Notes: generated by a model not told the origin, from the sequence alone. Shown: positions 36,035-46,327, counted from the first letter of the stretch. The stretch: DNA of 64,000 nt from Sphingopyxis flava (GCF_900168005.1 NZ_FUYP01000004.1:62001-126000), one strand, 5' to 3'. Translations and numbers: made by a program.

Positions 36035-36709
36035 ATGACCGCCCCCGAACCCGCTCCCGTCCGCATCGCCCCCTCGATCCTCAGTGCCGATTTTGCGCGG
36101 CTTGGCGATGAGGTACGCGCGATCGAGGAAGCCGGCGCCGACTGGGTGCATATCGACGTCATGGACGGACATTATGTCCCCAATCTGACGATCGGCCCGA
36201 TGGTGGTAAAGGCACTGCGCCCCCACTCCGCCTTGCCATTCGACGTCCATCTGATGATCTCGCCCGTCGATCATTTCCTCGACGCCTTTGCCGCAGCGGG
36301 CGCCGATATCATCACCGTCCACCCAGAGGCCGGAGCGCATATCCACCGCACCGTCCAGCACATCAAGTCGCTCGGCAAGCAGGCTGGCGTGTCGCTCAAC
36401 CCTGGAACGCCCGCCAAGATGCTCGATTATCTGATCGACGATATCGACCTTGTCCTGGTGATGAGCGTCAACCCCGGCTTCGGAGGCCAGAGTTTCATCG
36501 CAAGCCAGCTGCGCAAGATCGAGGCCGTTCGAAGGATGATCGACAAGTCGGGTCGCGACATTCGGCTCGAAGTCGACGGCGGCATCGACGCCGCCACCGC
36601 GCCCCAAGCCATCGCAGCTGGCGCTGACGTCCTCGTCGCGGGCACGGCGACCTTCAAGGGCGGCCCCAGTGACTATGCCGACAATATCCGGCGGCTGCGT
36701 GGTGCCTGA
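36035..36709 (+). CDS. rpe: Ribulose-phosphate 3-epimerase
   Basis: 224 residues. Barrel with metal and catalytic residues in [15 protein letters not shown], the signature [41 protein letters not shown] and LEVDGGID. It interconverts ribulose 5-phosphate and xylulose 5-phosphate in the pentose phosphate pathway. Followed after 15 bases by the heparinase-family gene, so the two are likely cotranscribed. Confidence 0.97.
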   Translation: MTAPEPAPVRIAPSILSADFARLGDEVRAIEEAGADWVHIDVMDGHYVPNLTIGPMVVKALRPHSALPFDVHLMISPVDHFLDAFAAAGADIITVHPEAGAHIHRTVQHIKSLGKQAGVSLNPGTPAKMLDYLIDDIDLVLVMSVNPGFGGQSFIASQLRKIEAVRRMIDKSGRDIRLEVDGGIDAATAPQAIAAGADVLVAGTATFKGGPSDYADNIRRLRGA

Positions 36710-36724
36710 CGGGAGAGGACAGCG

Positions 36725-38476
36725 GTGAACGGCGCGACCGACGCACCCGACAGCAGCTCTGAGACGCTCGACGACACGATCGAGCCGGGCAAGCGGCTCA
36801 TCCGCCTGCCCGCCGACAAGGGCCTGTCTCTGGGTGACCGGATTGCCAACCACATCACCCGCCTCACCTGGCGCACGCCGCTCCACGCCCTCCGCCTCAA
36901 GGGCCGCTTTCCGCTGAAACTGCTCGGCGTGCCCGAGGACCCCGTTCCGGGCGATGCGCGCGCCGGGACCGCAATCCGCGCCGGCCATTTTCTCCACCGC
37001 GGCCTCAAGCAACCGCTTGCCGAGCTCGACTTCGCGGCGGTCACGGTAGCACCGGCCTTTGCCGACTATCTGCACAGCTTCGCGTGGCTGCGCGATCTCG
37101 CCGCTGCGGGCACCCGCGCCGAAACCGCGCCGATCGCCGAGCAGCTCGTTCGTCAGTGGCTCGCAGCGCACGGCGAGACCGTCAGCGAGCCCGCGTGGAG
37201 CGCCGAGAACAGTGGCTGGCGTATCCTCTTTTGGGCGAGCCACGCGCCGCTGATCCTCTCCTCGAGCGATCTCATCTACCGCTCGGCGGTACTCAACCAT
37301 CTTGCGCGCTCTGCGCGTCACCTCGACCGTATCGCAGACAAGACGCGCCCCGGGGTCGGCCAGCTCGTAGCCTGGGTCGGCATTGTCGCCGCCTCGCTTC
37401 TCATGCCTGGCGGCGAGCCGCGGCAGGTTTTCGGCGAGGCGGGTCTGCGCAAGGTGCTCGAAACGAGCTTCTACGCCGATGGAGGCACCATCTCGCGCTC
37501 GCCGCAGGCACAACAGGACGCGATCATGGTTCTGTCTATGCTCGCGCGAACCTACGACATGCGCCGGATGGAGGTGCCGCCCTTCGTGCAGGAGGTCCTC
37601 GCGCGCGCGGTTCCAGCGCTGCTCGGCCTCACCCACAGCGATGGCAGCATGGGAAGCTGGCAGGGCAGCGGCGCGACGCCGGCGGAGCGTATCCAGGCAA
37701 TCGTCGCGGCGAGCGGCGTACGCACGCGCCCGCTCAAACAGGCGCGCGACTGGGGCTATCAGCGGCTCGTCGGAAACAAGGTTGTTGTTCTCGCCGACGC
37801 CGCCCCACCGCCGATCGCCCGCGTGACGGAAGCGGGCTGCGCCTCAACTCTCGCCTTCGAGATGTCCGACGGCGACGAACGCATCGTCGTCAATTGCGGC
37901 GGCGCCGCGCTCACCGGCGCGACGGTTCCCGCCGACCTCGCACGCGGACTGCGCACCACTGCAGCGCATTCGACGCTGATTGTCGCCGACAGCAATTCGA
38001 CCGCGATTCTCGCAAACGGGTCGCTCGGCAAGGGCGTGACCGAGGTCGAGCTCGACCGGCGCGAGACGACGCAGGGGAGCCGGCTCGAGATGAGCCACGA
38101 CGGCTACGCGCGCCGCCACGGGCTGATCCATCGCCGCCTTCTCATCCTGTCACCGAACGGCCGCGAGCTGCGCGGCGAGGACATGCTGCTTCCCGCACCG
38201 CGCACGCGCCGCAAGGGCGAGAAGAGTTTTGCGCTGCGCTTTCACCTCGGCCCCAATATCTCGGCAAGCCTGACCGCCGATGGATTGGGCGCGCTGCTGC
38301 GGATCGCGGGCGGACCGCTGTGGCAGTTCCGCACCTCGGAGGGCAGCCTCGCGGTCGAGGAAAGCTTGTGGGTCGACGGCGAGGGCCGGCCGCACCCCAC
38401 CGAGCAGCTCGTCGTCACCAGCATCGCCCCGGCGGGCGGCGCGAGTATCGGCTGGATCTTCAAGCACATCGGCTGA
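36725..38476 (+). CDS. Heparinase II/III family protein
   Basis: 583 residues, GTG start at 36725 after GGGAGAGGA. An N-terminal helical (alpha/alpha)-toroid part (HALRLKGRFPLKLLGVPEDP through WGYQRLVGNKVVVLADAAPP) is followed by the beta-sandwich of heparinase II/III proteins (SDGDERIVVNCGGAAL, RTTAAHSTLIVADSNSTAIL, YARRHGLIHRRLLILSPNGR). It has no obvious signal peptide, unlike true polysaccharide lyases, and the lineage keeps it between rpe and purH, so a cytoplasmic or envelope-related role is possible. Substrate unknown. Confidence 0.85.
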   Translation: MNGATDAPDSSSETLDDTIEPGKRLIRLPADKGLSLGDRIANHITRLTWRTPLHALRLKGRFPLKLLGVPEDPVPGDARAGTAIRAGHFLHRGLKQPLAELDFAAVTVAPAFADYLHSFAWLRDLAAAGTRAETAPIAEQLVRQWLAAHGETVSEPAWSAENSGWRILFWASHAPLILSSSDLIYRSAVLNHLARSARHLDRIADKTRPGVGQLVAWVGIVAASLLMPGGEPRQVFGEAGLRKVLETSFYADGGTISRSPQAQQDAIMVLSMLARTYDMRRMEVPPFVQEVLARAVPALLGLTHSDGSMGSWQGSGATPAERIQAIVAASGVRTRPLKQARDWGYQRLVGNKVVVLADAAPPPIARVTEAGCASTLAFEMSDGDERIVVNCGGAALTGATVPADLARGLRTTAAHSTLIVADSNSTAILANGSLGKGVTEVELDRRETTQGSRLEMSHDGYARRHGLIHRRLLILSPNGRELRGEDMLLPAPRTRRKGEKSFALRFHLGPNISASLTADGLGALLRIAGGPLWQFRTSEGSLAVEESLWVDGEGRPHPTEQLVVTSIAPAGGASIGWIFKHIG

Positions 38477-38550
38477 CGAGCCCAGCCATTCGGAGCGTTT
38501 TGCAAGACGGGGGCGTCCCGCGCCTTTCCTTGTATGCGGCATTGCCGGCC

Positions 38551-38980
38551 CGCTTCTGCGTCCTTGACGGCGATACGCTTTATGTCGGCGAGGAGGACGG
38601 CGGCATCGGGCAGTTGGAGCGGAAATGGCAGGGGTGCGACCGCGCGCCGCGTCGTGCCGGTCGACAACCAGCGCCTCGATGTCGAAGGTCTCGCGACGAT
38701 AGACCGCAATGGCGGACGCTATCTGCTCGCGCCGAGCCCGACCGACAATGCCTATGCCGTCTTTCGCCTCCCGGAGGCCGAATATGTCGGCCGCTTCGCT
38801 GCCGCGGCAGGCAGTTTCGATGCATCGAGCGTGACCGACGGGATCTTAGCCGCCGCGGGCGACTTCTCTCCCGCCTATCCCGACGGCATCCTTCCCGCGC
38901 AGGACGGAGACAACGCACCGAGCGCGCAGAATTACAGGCTCGAGCGCTGGGATGTGATCGCGGCCGCGCTCACGCTCTAA
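38551..38980 (+). pseudogene. 3' fragment of a beta-propeller phytase, frameshifted
   Basis: The frame from 38551 reads RFCVLDGDTLYVGEEDGGIG, the start of the last propeller blades of 3-phytase. At about 38634 an extra base shifts the reading to another frame, which continues with VDNQRLDVEGLATIDRNGGR, YLLAPSPTDNAYAVFRLPEA, SSVTDGILAAAGDFSPAYPD, GILPAQDG and ends naturally with NYRLERWDVIAAALTL. The first two thirds of the enzyme and its start codon are missing. A GTG at 38654 could give a 108-residue fragment, but it would not form a propeller. Confidence 0.8.
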
Positions 38981-39060
38981 AAAGCCTGCACGGGGTTGCG
39001 GTACGCACCGCTCGCGCCTAGGGGAGCCGCGTCTTTCCCATCCTGCAAAGGCCCCTCCCC

Positions 39061-40653
39061 ATGACCGATCTCGTTCCCGTCCGCCGCGCTCTCCTGTCCG
39101 TCAGCGACAAGGCGGGGCTCGCCGAGCTTGCAGCCGCGCTCGTGCGTCACGGTGTCGAACTCGTGTCGACCGGCGGCACCGCAAAAGCGCTACGCGAGGC
39201 AGGACACGACGTCCGCGATGTCGCCGACCTCACCGGCTTTCCCGAGATGATGGACGGCCGCGTCAAGACGCTGCACCCGACCGTCCACGGCGGCATTCTT
39301 GCGGTGCGCGACGACGCGGCGCATGTCGCGGCGATGGAACAGCACGGGATAGGCGCGATCGATCTCGTCGTCGTCAACCTCTACCCCTTCGCCGCGACGG
39401 TCGCGAAGGGCGCACCACGCGAGGACATTATCGAGAATATCGACATCGGCGGCCCGGCGATGGTGCGCTCGGCGGCAAAGAACCACGCCTTCGTCGGCAT
39501 CGTCACCGAGCCCGAGGATTATGGGGCGGTGATCGCCGAGATGGATGCGAACGGCGGCGGGACCAGCCTTGCGCTGCGCAAGCGCCTTGCCGCGACCGCA
39601 TTTGCACACACCGCGACCTATGACGGGATGATCGCAAGCTGGTTCGCCTTTGCGGACCAGGGCAGGCTCTTCCCCGACAGGCTGCCGCTGACCGCGAAGA
39701 TGTCGGCCGAGCTGCGCTATGGTGAGAATCCGCACCAGAAGGCCGCACTCTATCTTCCCGCCGGCCCGACGGCGCGGGGAATCGCGCAGGCCGAGCAGGT
39801 TCAGGGCAAGGAGCTCAGCTACAATAATATCAACGACGCCGACGCGGCGCTCGACCTCGTGGCTGAATTCCGCGAGGCCGATCCGACCTGCGTGATCGTC
39901 AAGCACGCCAATCCGTGCGGCGTCGCGAGCGCCGCCACCCTGACCGAGGCGTGGAACGAAGCGCTCGCCTGCGACAGCGTGTCGGCCTTCGGCGGCATTG
40001 TCGCGCTCAACCGCGCGCTAGACGGCGCGACCGCCGAGGCGATTGCAAGCATCTTCACCGAAGTGGTCGTAGCCCCCGACGCCGATGCCGACGCGCGCGC
40101 GGTTTTTGCAAAGAAGAAGAATCTCCGCTTGCTGCTCACGGGCGAGCTTCCCGATCCCGCGCGCGGCGGCCTTGTCATGAAGACGATCACCGGCGGCTGG
40201 CTCGCGCAGAACCGCGACAATGGGCGGATTACGAAGGACGACCTCAAGGTCGTCACCACGCGCGCGCCGAGCGAGGAAGAGCTGGCCGACGCGCTTTTCG
40301 CCTGGACGGTCGCCAAGCATGTGAAGTCGAATGCGATCGTCTATGCCAAGGGCGGCGCGACCGCGGGCATCGGCGCGGGGCAGATGAACCGCCGCGATTC
40401 CTCGCGCATCGCGGCCGTGCGCGCGCGCGAGGCAGCCGAGGCCGCGGGCTGGGCGCAGCCGCGCACAGTGGGCAGCGCGGTGGCGAGCGACGCCTTCTTC
40501 CCCTTCGCCGACGGCCTCCTCGCCGCCGTCGAGGCGGGCGCGACCTGCGTTATCCAGCCGGGGGGCTCAATCCGCGACGACGAGGTGATCGCGGCAGCGA
40601 ACGATGCGGGATTGGCGATGGTGTTCACTGGGATGCGGCATTTCCGCCATTGA
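39061..40653 (+). CDS. purH: Bifunctional AICAR transformylase / IMP cyclohydrolase
   Basis: 530 residues. N-terminal cyclohydrolase domain ([20 protein letters not shown], then [20 protein letters not shown] and GGRVKTLHP-type [18 protein letters not shown]). The C-terminal transformylase has the Lys-His pair in [18 protein letters not shown]. It carries out the last two steps of IMP synthesis. A hairpin follows 17 bases after the stop. Confidence 0.97.
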   Translation: MTDLVPVRRALLSVSDKAGLAELAAALVRHGVELVSTGGTAKALREAGHDVRDVADLTGFPEMMDGRVKTLHPTVHGGILAVRDDAAHVAAMEQHGIGAIDLVVVNLYPFAATVAKGAPREDIIENIDIGGPAMVRSAAKNHAFVGIVTEPEDYGAVIAEMDANGGGTSLALRKRLAATAFAHTATYDGMIASWFAFADQGRLFPDRLPLTAKMSAELRYGENPHQKAALYLPAGPTARGIAQAEQVQGKELSYNNINDADAALDLVAEFREADPTCVIVKHANPCGVASAATLTEAWNEALACDSVSAFGGIVALNRALDGATAEAIASIFTEVVVAPDADADARAVFAKKKNLRLLLTGELPDPARGGLVMKTITGGWLAQNRDNGRITKDDLKVVTTRAPSEEELADALFAWTVAKHVKSNAIVYAKGGATAGIGAGQMNRRDSSRIAAVRAREAAEAAGWAQPRTVGSAVASDAFFPFADGLLAAVEAGATCVIQPGGSIRDDEVIAAANDAGLAMVFTGMRHFRH

Positions 40654-40669
40654 TCCTGCTAAATGATCC

Positions 40670-40690
40670 TTGCCCTGGGACGCAGGGCAA
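40670..40690 (+). terminator. Hairpin downstream of purH
   Basis: TTGCCCTG (40670-40677) and CAGGGCAA (40683-40690) form a perfect 8-bp stem with a five-base loop. No T-run follows. A second short hairpin (ATGCGC / GCGCAT, 40712-40726) lies behind it. Confidence 0.6.
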
Positions 40691-40834
40691 CGGGCGAACC
40701 TCCCTGGCGCGATGCGCACAGCGCATGCGGCCCCGCCTCATGACTGGGCGAGGAGACATGCTGGGGCTTTATTTCGCCAGACGCGAGCGGCATAGGGGGC
40801 GGGAGGTCATCCTGACCCGGCGACAAGGAGCAGC

Positions 40835-41512
40835 ATGACCGCCACCCCGCGCAACAAGTCCATGATCCAGAACCTCTATAACTGGACCATGGAGAAGTCG
40901 GCTCACCCCCACGCCGAATTTTGGCTCGCCCTCGTCTCCTTCGTCGAGGCGAGCTTTTTTCCCATCCCCCCGCACCCCATGCTCGGGCTGATGTGCCTCG
41001 CCAATCCCCAGAAGGCCGTGCGCTATGCGCTCGTCTGCACGCTCGCCTCGGTGGCAGGCGGCGTGCTTGGTTACGCCATCGGCTTCTTCCTCTATGAGAG
41101 CGTCGGTCTCTGGCTGCTCGGTGTGCTGGGTCTCGCCGAGGCCTTTCCGTCTGCAGCCTGCTATCTTCGTGACTATGGTGCCGAAATCATCTTGGTGAAG
41201 GGCGCAACACCCATCCCCTTCAAGCTGCTGACGATCACCGCCGGCTTCATCCACATGAACTTCTGGACCTTTCTGTGGGCGAGCCTCGCCAGCCGCGCTT
41301 TCTCTTTCATGCTCGTGGGCATCTTGTTCCGGTTGTTCGGGGCGCCGATCAAGGCGTTCATCGACAAATATCTCGCCTGGGTCGCGGGAGGATTTCTGGT
41401 CGCGGTAGTGGCAGGGTTTCTGGTCGTGGGGGCCCTGTCAGGCGGCGGCGAAAAGACCGCCGACAAGTGCAGCGGTGCAACGCTCGAAAGCATCGGGCTC
41501 GACCGAAACTAG
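40835..41512 (+). CDS. YqaA-type (VTT/DedA superfamily) inner-membrane protein
   Basis: 225 residues. After NLYNWTMEKSAHPHAEFWLA the VTT pattern follows: FVEASFFPIPPHPMLGLMCL with the conserved Glu and Pro-Ile-Pro re-entrant loop, a glycine-rich helix (VAGGVLGYAIGFFLY), and VKGATPIPFKLLTITAGFIH, the second re-entrant element. A C-terminal hydrophobic helix closes it. Related proteins scramble or flip lipid carriers; the function of the YqaA branch is not settled. Confidence 0.87.
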   Translation: MTATPRNKSMIQNLYNWTMEKSAHPHAEFWLALVSFVEASFFPIPPHPMLGLMCLANPQKAVRYALVCTLASVAGGVLGYAIGFFLYESVGLWLLGVLGLAEAFPSAACYLRDYGAEIILVKGATPIPFKLLTITAGFIHMNFWTFLWASLASRAFSFMLVGILFRLFGAPIKAFIDKYLAWVAGGFLVAVVAGFLVVGALSGGGEKTADKCSGATLESIGLDRN

Positions 41513-41605
41513 CCCTTTGAGTCGAGCAAGCTCGAGACGCGCCGAACGCAAACATCTCATGTCGGTTGACTTCGCTTGATGCGAGGTGGGCCAGGCCCGC
41601 GATCT

Positions 41606-42163
41606 TTATTCGTTCGCCTGCTGATGCAGCCAGTCGGCGTGGCGTGGCGCCTTCTTGGTTCGGCTCCATTCCTCGAGCATCAGCGGCGCGACGCGCCGCA
41701 GCTCGGAATATTGTTCGTCGGTGCCGATGTCGCACGCGAGCTCGATCCGGTGCCCATTGGGGTCGAAGAAATAGATCGACTTGAAAATGCCGTGATGCGT
41801 AGGGCCGAGGACTTCGACCCCGTTCGCTTCAAGATGCGCTTTTGCCGCGACCAGCTCGTCATAGCTGCCGACCTTGAAGGCGAGGTGCTGGACCCAGGCC
41901 GGAGTATTTTCGTCGCGGCCCATGTGGGGCTGGTTCGGCAGTTCGAAGAATGCGAGGATATTGCCGCCGCCCGCGTCGAGAAAGACATGCATATAGGGGT
42001 CGTATTCGCCGGTCGACGGCACATGATCCTCGGCAAAGGCGGTCGTATAGGTCATGCCGAGCATGCGCTCATACCATTCCACGGTTTCTTTGGCGTCCTT
42101 GCAGCGGTAGGCGGCGTGGTGAACGCCGCCCAGTCTGACGGGACTTTTCATGGGGCTCGTCAT
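41606..42163 (-). CDS. VOC family (glyoxalase/extradiol dioxygenase-like) protein
   Basis: 185 residues from ATG 42163 (GAAGG seven bases upstream). Two beta-alpha-beta-beta-beta modules with likely metal ligands in GGVHHAAYRCKDAKETVEWY, PAWVQHLAFKVGSYDELVAA and DPNGHRIELACDIG. It follows hppD on the same strand after 81 bases and may act on a tyrosine or aromatic catabolite, but the VOC superfamily is too varied to name a reaction. Confidence 0.82.
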   Translation of the reverse strand: MTSPMKSPVRLGGVHHAAYRCKDAKETVEWYERMLGMTYTTAFAEDHVPSTGEYDPYMHVFLDAGGGNILAFFELPNQPHMGRDENTPAWVQHLAFKVGSYDELVAAKAHLEANGVEVLGPTHHGIFKSIYFFDPNGHRIELACDIGTDEQYSELRRVAPLMLEEWSRTKKAPRHADWLHQQANE

Positions 42164-42180
42164 TCTACACCTTCCGCTCT

Positions 42181-42199
42181 TGCTGAGCTTGTTGAAGCA
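42181..42199. repeat. Sphingomonad-type intergenic repeat fragment
   Basis: TGCTGAGCTTGTTGAAGCA resembles one arm of the intergenic palindrome (CTGAGCTTGTCGAAG type) scattered through sphingomonad genomes. The second arm is not recognisable here. It lies in the hppD-VOC gap. Confidence 0.4.
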
Positions 42200-42244
42200 T
42201 CTCCCTTGGCCCACCCCGCGACTGCTTGAGGGTGAGCGGATGGA

Positions 42245-43330
42245 TCAGGCGTCCTCCTTGACCTCAAGCGCACCGCGGCGGATCTGGTCGAGTTCCATCG
42301 ACTTGAACAGCGCGGTGAAATTACCCTCGCCGAAGCCTTCGTCCTTCTTGCGCTGGATAAATTCGAAGAAAACGGGACCGATCACCGTCTGGCCGAAAAT
42401 CTGGAGCAGCAGCCGGGGGTCACCTTCGGTCGTCGAGCCGTCGAGCAGGATACCGCGCCCCTTCAGCTCCTCGACCGGCTCGCCATGTCCCGGCAATCGC
42501 TCGTCGAGCATCTCGTAATAGGTTTCAGGCGGTGACGGCGCGAAGGGATTGCCGAGCGCCTTCAGCTTGTCCCACGAGGCGCAGAGGTCGTCGCACGCAA
42601 AGGCGATATGCTGGATACCCTCGCCATTATAGGCGCGCAGATATTCCTCGATCTGGCCGCCTCCGCCCGCGCCTTCCTCGTTCAACGGAATACGAATCTT
42701 GCCGTCGGGCGCCGTCATCGCCTTCGACGTCAGACCGGTATATTCGCCCTTGATATCGAAATAGCGAATCTCGCGGAAGCCCGCGATGCGCTCGTAAAAG
42801 GCGGCCCAATGCGCCATGCGTCCGCCGTACACATTGTGCGTCAGATGATCGATCACCTTCAGCCCCGCGCCGACGGGATGGCGATCGACGCCGTCTTCAT
42901 AGACGAAGTCGATATCGTAAATGCTAAGGTCGTCGCCGTAGCGGTCGATCAGATAGATGATCGAGCCGCCGATGCCACGGATCGCGGGCAGACGCAGTTC
43001 CATCGGACCGGTGCGCACCTCGACCGGCTCAGCGCCGCGCTCGACCGCCTCGGCATAGGCCTTTGCGGCGTCGCGGCAGCGCCAGCCCATGCCGCATGCC
43101 GACGGGCCGTGCTCGGCTGCAAAATAGGCGGCGGGCGACTTCGGCTCATAGTTGGCGATCAGGTTGATGTCGCCCTGGCGCCAAAGCTGCACGTCCTTCG
43201 AGCGATGGCGCGCGATGCAGGTGAAGCCCATGCGCTCGAATACCGGCTCGAGAATCCCCTTTTCGGGCGCTGAGAATTCGACGAACTCAAAGCCGTCGAG
43301 CCCCAGCGGATTTTCGAACAGATCGGCCAT
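42245..43330 (-). CDS. hppD: 4-Hydroxyphenylpyruvate dioxygenase
   Basis: 361 residues from ATG 43330 (GAGGGA six bases upstream). Iron ligands: His in [17 protein letters not shown], His in [16 protein letters not shown] and Glu in [20 protein letters not shown]. The last stretch with [13 protein letters not shown] is specific for HPPD against other VOC enzymes. It converts 4-hydroxyphenylpyruvate to homogentisate in tyrosine breakdown. Homogentisate dioxygenase is not in the window. Confidence 0.96.
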   Translation of the reverse strand: MADLFENPLGLDGFEFVEFSAPEKGILEPVFERMGFTCIARHRSKDVQLWRQGDINLIANYEPKSPAAYFAAEHGPSACGMGWRCRDAAKAYAEAVERGAEPVEVRTGPMELRLPAIRGIGGSIIYLIDRYGDDLSIYDIDFVYEDGVDRHPVGAGLKVIDHLTHNVYGGRMAHWAAFYERIAGFREIRYFDIKGEYTGLTSKAMTAPDGKIRIPLNEEGAGGGGQIEEYLRAYNGEGIQHIAFACDDLCASWDKLKALGNPFAPSPPETYYEMLDERLPGHGEPVEELKGRGILLDGSTTEGDPRLLLQIFGQTVIGPVFFEFIQRKKDEGFGEGNFTALFKSMELDQIRRGALEVKEDA

Positions 43331-43346
43331 GGTCAATCCCTCATAT

Positions 43347-43362
43347 GGTTTCAAATGAAACT
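43347..43362. promoter_or_regulatory. Dyad upstream of hppD
   Basis: GTTTC (43348-43352) and GAAAC (43357-43361) form a dyad around AAAT, 17 bases before the hppD start and inside the only AT-rich patch of the promoter. Its shape suits a MarR- or IclR-type repressor of tyrosine catabolism; the regulator is not in the window. Confidence 0.45.
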
Positions 43363-43473
43363 ATTATGAGGGTTAAGGGGCAGCAAGTCAATGCCGTCGC
43401 AGGCAGGGCGACCTGGCTGGAGAAACAGCATCTTGCGTCACCCGGCAGGATGGAATGTGGCGAAACAGCAGGA

Positions 43474-45354
43474 TCAGGCGGCTGCTTCCAGCGCTTCCAA
43501 GGCATCCATCCACGCCGCCTCGACGCTTTCGAGCTCTGAAGCAAGCTTGCCGCGGCGCTGCGCGAGGTCGCCCATCGTGAGCTTTGCGAGTGCAGATTCA
43601 GCGCTCGCGGGATCGAACATCGCCCGGTCGATCGCCGAAATCCGCGCCGAAAGCTTCGCAGCCTGCGCCTCAAGATCTTTCGCCGACTTGCGCAGCGCCG
43701 CCTGGGCCTCGCGCGCTTTCGCCGCCTCCTGCCGTGCAAGCTTGGCGTCCTTCGGCTTCGCGGGCGCCGTCTTCACATCCTCGTTCGCGGCCCTGCCGAG
43801 GATGAAGGCAACATAATCGTCCATGTTGCCATCAAAGTCGCTCGCGGTCCCGCCATCGACGAGCACCAGCCGATCGGCGGCGAGTTCGAGCATGTGACGG
43901 TCGTGGCTGACAATGAGAACGGCGCCCTCAAAGCCATTGAGTGCCTGCACCAGCGCCTCGCGCGCGTCGACATCGAGGTGGTTGGTCGGCTCGTCGAGGA
44001 TGAGAAGGTGCGGTGCATCGCGCGTGATCAGCGCGAGCGCGAGCCGCGCGCGCTCCCCGCCCGACAGCTTGCCGACCTCGGTCGTCGCCCTGGCCCCCGA
44101 AAAGCCGAAGCGTCCCAGCTGCGCGCGCACGGCGCCCGGCGTTTTCCCGGCCATCACCCTTGTCATGTGACCAAGCGGCGTATCGCTGCCGTCGAGCTCC
44201 TCGACCTGATACTGCGTGAAATAGCCGACGCGCATCTTGGCCGACGCGGCCATGGCGCCGTCCTCGGGTTGCAGCTGCGCCGCAAGCAGCCGCGCGAGCG
44301 TCGTCTTGCCATTGCCGTTGCGTCCCAGGAGCGCGATGCGATCGTCGGGGTCGATGCGCAGGTTGAGGCGGCTGAGCACGGGTTCCCCGGGTCTATAGCC
44401 GACGCTGGCAAGGTCGAGCGTGATGAGAGGCGGCCTCAGCCCGTCGGCGGGGCTTGGAAAATCGAAAACCAGGCTGGGGTCTTCGGCGATCGCGGCGACC
44501 GGCTGCATGCGCGCGAGCTGTTTGGCGCGCGATTGGGCCTGCTTCGCGGTCGAGGCACGAGCACTGTTGCGCGCGATATAGTCCTGGAGCTTGGCGCGCT
44601 GCGCGTCCTGCGCCGCCTTGGCAGCGGCGAGCTGTGCCGCGCGTTCGGCGCGCTGGCGCTCGAACGCATCGTAGCCGCCCGGATAGAGCGTCACCTTGCC
44701 GCCCTCCAGATGCAGGATATGATCGACGACATTGTTGAGCAGGTCGCGCTCGTGACTGATCACAACGAGCTGCCCCGGATAACTGCGCAGGAAGCTTTCG
44801 AGCCACATCGTGGCTTCAAGGTCGAGGTGGTTCGATGGCTCGTCGAGCAGCAGCAGATCGGGGTTCGAGAAAAGGAGTGCCGCGAGCGCAACGCGCATCT
44901 TCCACCCACCCGAAAAACTGTCGAGCGGCCGGCCCTGCATCTCTTCGTCGAACCCGAGGCCGATAAGGATGCGCGCCGCCCGCGCCGGCGCGGCATAGGC
45001 ATCGATCGCGATCAACCGCTCGTGAATGTCGCCCAGCCGGTCGGGGTCTGTGACCGTTTCGGACTGCGCAAGCAGCTCGGCGCGTTCGGTATCGGCTGCA
45101 AGGACAGTCTCGAAAGGCGTCGCGGTTCCGCTTGGCGCTTCCTGCGCAATATAGCCGATACGCGTCTTGCGCGGCATCTCGATGCCGCCCTCGTCCGGTT
45201 CGAGGCTGCCGATCATCGCCTTCATCAGCGTCGATTTGCCCGCGCCGTTACGGCCGATCAGTCCCGTCCGGCTCTTCGCCGGCAGGCTCGCGCTCGCGCG
45301 GTCGAGGATGGTGCGCCCACCGAGGCGCACGGTCAGGTCGTTGATCGTCAGCAT
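43474..45354 (-). CDS. ABC-F family ATP-binding protein (Uup/EttA-like)
   Basis: 626 residues from ATG 45354. Two ABC cassettes without membrane domains: GLIGRNGAGKSTLMKAMIGS with DSFSGGWKMRVALAALL and DLLLLDEPSNHLDLEATMWL; then ALLGRNGNGKTTLARLLAAQ with GKLSGGERARLALALI and HLLILDEPTNHLDVDAREAL. A linker of about 80 residues (AAAKAAQDAQRAKLQDYIAR region) and a C-terminal coiled coil (ALRKSAKDLEAQAAKLSARI) fit the ABC-F translation factors that act at the ribosomal E site. Which subfamily is uncertain. Confidence 0.93.
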   Translation of the reverse strand: MLTINDLTVRLGGRTILDRASASLPAKSRTGLIGRNGAGKSTLMKAMIGSLEPDEGGIEMPRKTRIGYIAQEAPSGTATPFETVLAADTERAELLAQSETVTDPDRLGDIHERLIAIDAYAAPARAARILIGLGFDEEMQGRPLDSFSGGWKMRVALAALLFSNPDLLLLDEPSNHLDLEATMWLESFLRSYPGQLVVISHERDLLNNVVDHILHLEGGKVTLYPGGYDAFERQRAERAAQLAAAKAAQDAQRAKLQDYIARNSARASTAKQAQSRAKQLARMQPVAAIAEDPSLVFDFPSPADGLRPPLITLDLASVGYRPGEPVLSRLNLRIDPDDRIALLGRNGNGKTTLARLLAAQLQPEDGAMAASAKMRVGYFTQYQVEELDGSDTPLGHMTRVMAGKTPGAVRAQLGRFGFSGARATTEVGKLSGGERARLALALITRDAPHLLILDEPTNHLDVDAREALVQALNGFEGAVLIVSHDRHMLELAADRLVLVDGGTASDFDGNMDDYVAFILGRAANEDVKTAPAKPKDAKLARQEAAKAREAQAALRKSAKDLEAQAAKLSARISAIDRAMFDPASAESALAKLTMGDLAQRRGKLASELESVEAAWMDALEALEAAA

Positions 45355-45397
45355 GGGCGCGCCGCCTAGCACGGAGCGCCGTGAAGCCCAAGTGCGA

Positions 45398-46327
45398 TCA
45401 CTCTTCGGTGAGCCGCGCTCCTTCGGCCGCCAGCGTATCCCGGGCCACGCGCTGAAGCGCCGCGGCCTGCGCCTCGGAGAGGCCAAGCTCGTCGGCCGCC
45501 TTTTCCTTCGCGCCGAGCGTCGTCGGATCGATGCCCGTTACCGCGCCGAAGGTCACCAGGGCGGAGAGATAATAGCCCGCGACACTCGCGTGATAATGAT
45601 CATAGGCCCAAAGATCGAGCTGGTCATAGGCGATGCCGTCATAAGGGTTGGGGTCGGCGACGCCTTGCGCCATCGCTCGGTTCCACGCCTGTCCCACGGG
45701 AAGCACCCCCCTGACGCCCCGCGTCGCGGCGCGGGCACCGTCAGCGGCGGCGCGCAGGTCGTTGGCCATCGCGGCGACCGGCCGGCCATACCAGTGCCCC
45801 TGGGGACGGTAGATTTGGTCGGCGCGCGTCCAGGCCGCCACCAGCCGGATATCGACCGCCGGATTGCGCGCGCGGAAGAGCGAGGTCAGCCGCGCCACAT
45901 CGCGCAGATAATGGGCAGTGTCGCCTGGCTTGTCGCGGTTGAGGACGCTGAGCTCCTGCAGGACGACCACGTCCCAGGAACGGTCGAACAGGGCACGGCG
46001 CTTATCATAATGAAAGCCAAGCGTCTTGCCGCCCTGCGTCTCGAGGCTGACGGCATAGTCGAGTCCCATCTGGTCGCAGAACAGCTTGAAGAGGGCCGGC
46101 ACGCCGCCATAGCCCGCGCCATTGAGGTCGGTGACCGTGCCCGCGCGCCAGTTGCGAGCCGCCGAGTGCGCGCCCTGGGTGAAGCTGTTGCCGATAAACA
46201 GGATCGTGCGCGGAGCCACGGCCTTTTGCGTGACGGGCGCCGGCGTCGCCTGCTGCGCCCTAGCCACCGGCGTCATGGCGAGCATGACTGAAACGATCAG
46301 GAGCCCGATATCCCTTCGATACGTCAT
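45398..46327 (-). CDS. Secreted SGNH/GDSL-like hydrolase
   Basis: 309 residues. Signal peptide (MTYRRDIGLLIVSVMLAMTP, cleaved after VARA). The nucleophile block is TILFIGNSFTQG, the oxyanion and Asn regions follow (YGGVPALFK, VVVLQELSVLN), and the C-terminal Asp-His dyad is probably YDHYHASVAGYYLSALV. Probably a periplasmic esterase or deacetylase. It lies downstream of the broken TonB receptor gene on the same strand, so both may once have served the uptake of one ester or glycan. Confidence 0.8.
   Translation of the reverse strand: MTYRRDIGLLIVSVMLAMTPVARAQQATPAPVTQKAVAPRTILFIGNSFTQGAHSAARNWRAGTVTDLNGAGYGGVPALFKLFCDQMGLDYAVSLETQGGKTLGFHYDKRRALFDRSWDVVVLQELSVLNRDKPGDTAHYLRDVARLTSLFRARNPAVDIRLVAAWTRADQIYRPQGHWYGRPVAAMANDLRAAADGARAATRGVRGVLPVGQAWNRAMAQGVADPNPYDGIAYDQLDLWAYDHYHASVAGYYLSALVTFGAVTGIDPTTLGAKEKAADELGLSEAQAAALQRVARDTLAAEGARLTEE

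Noticed and set aside
36020-37636. 538-codon minus-strand open frame
   Set aside because: Opposite rpe and the heparinase-family gene, no domain or start signal.
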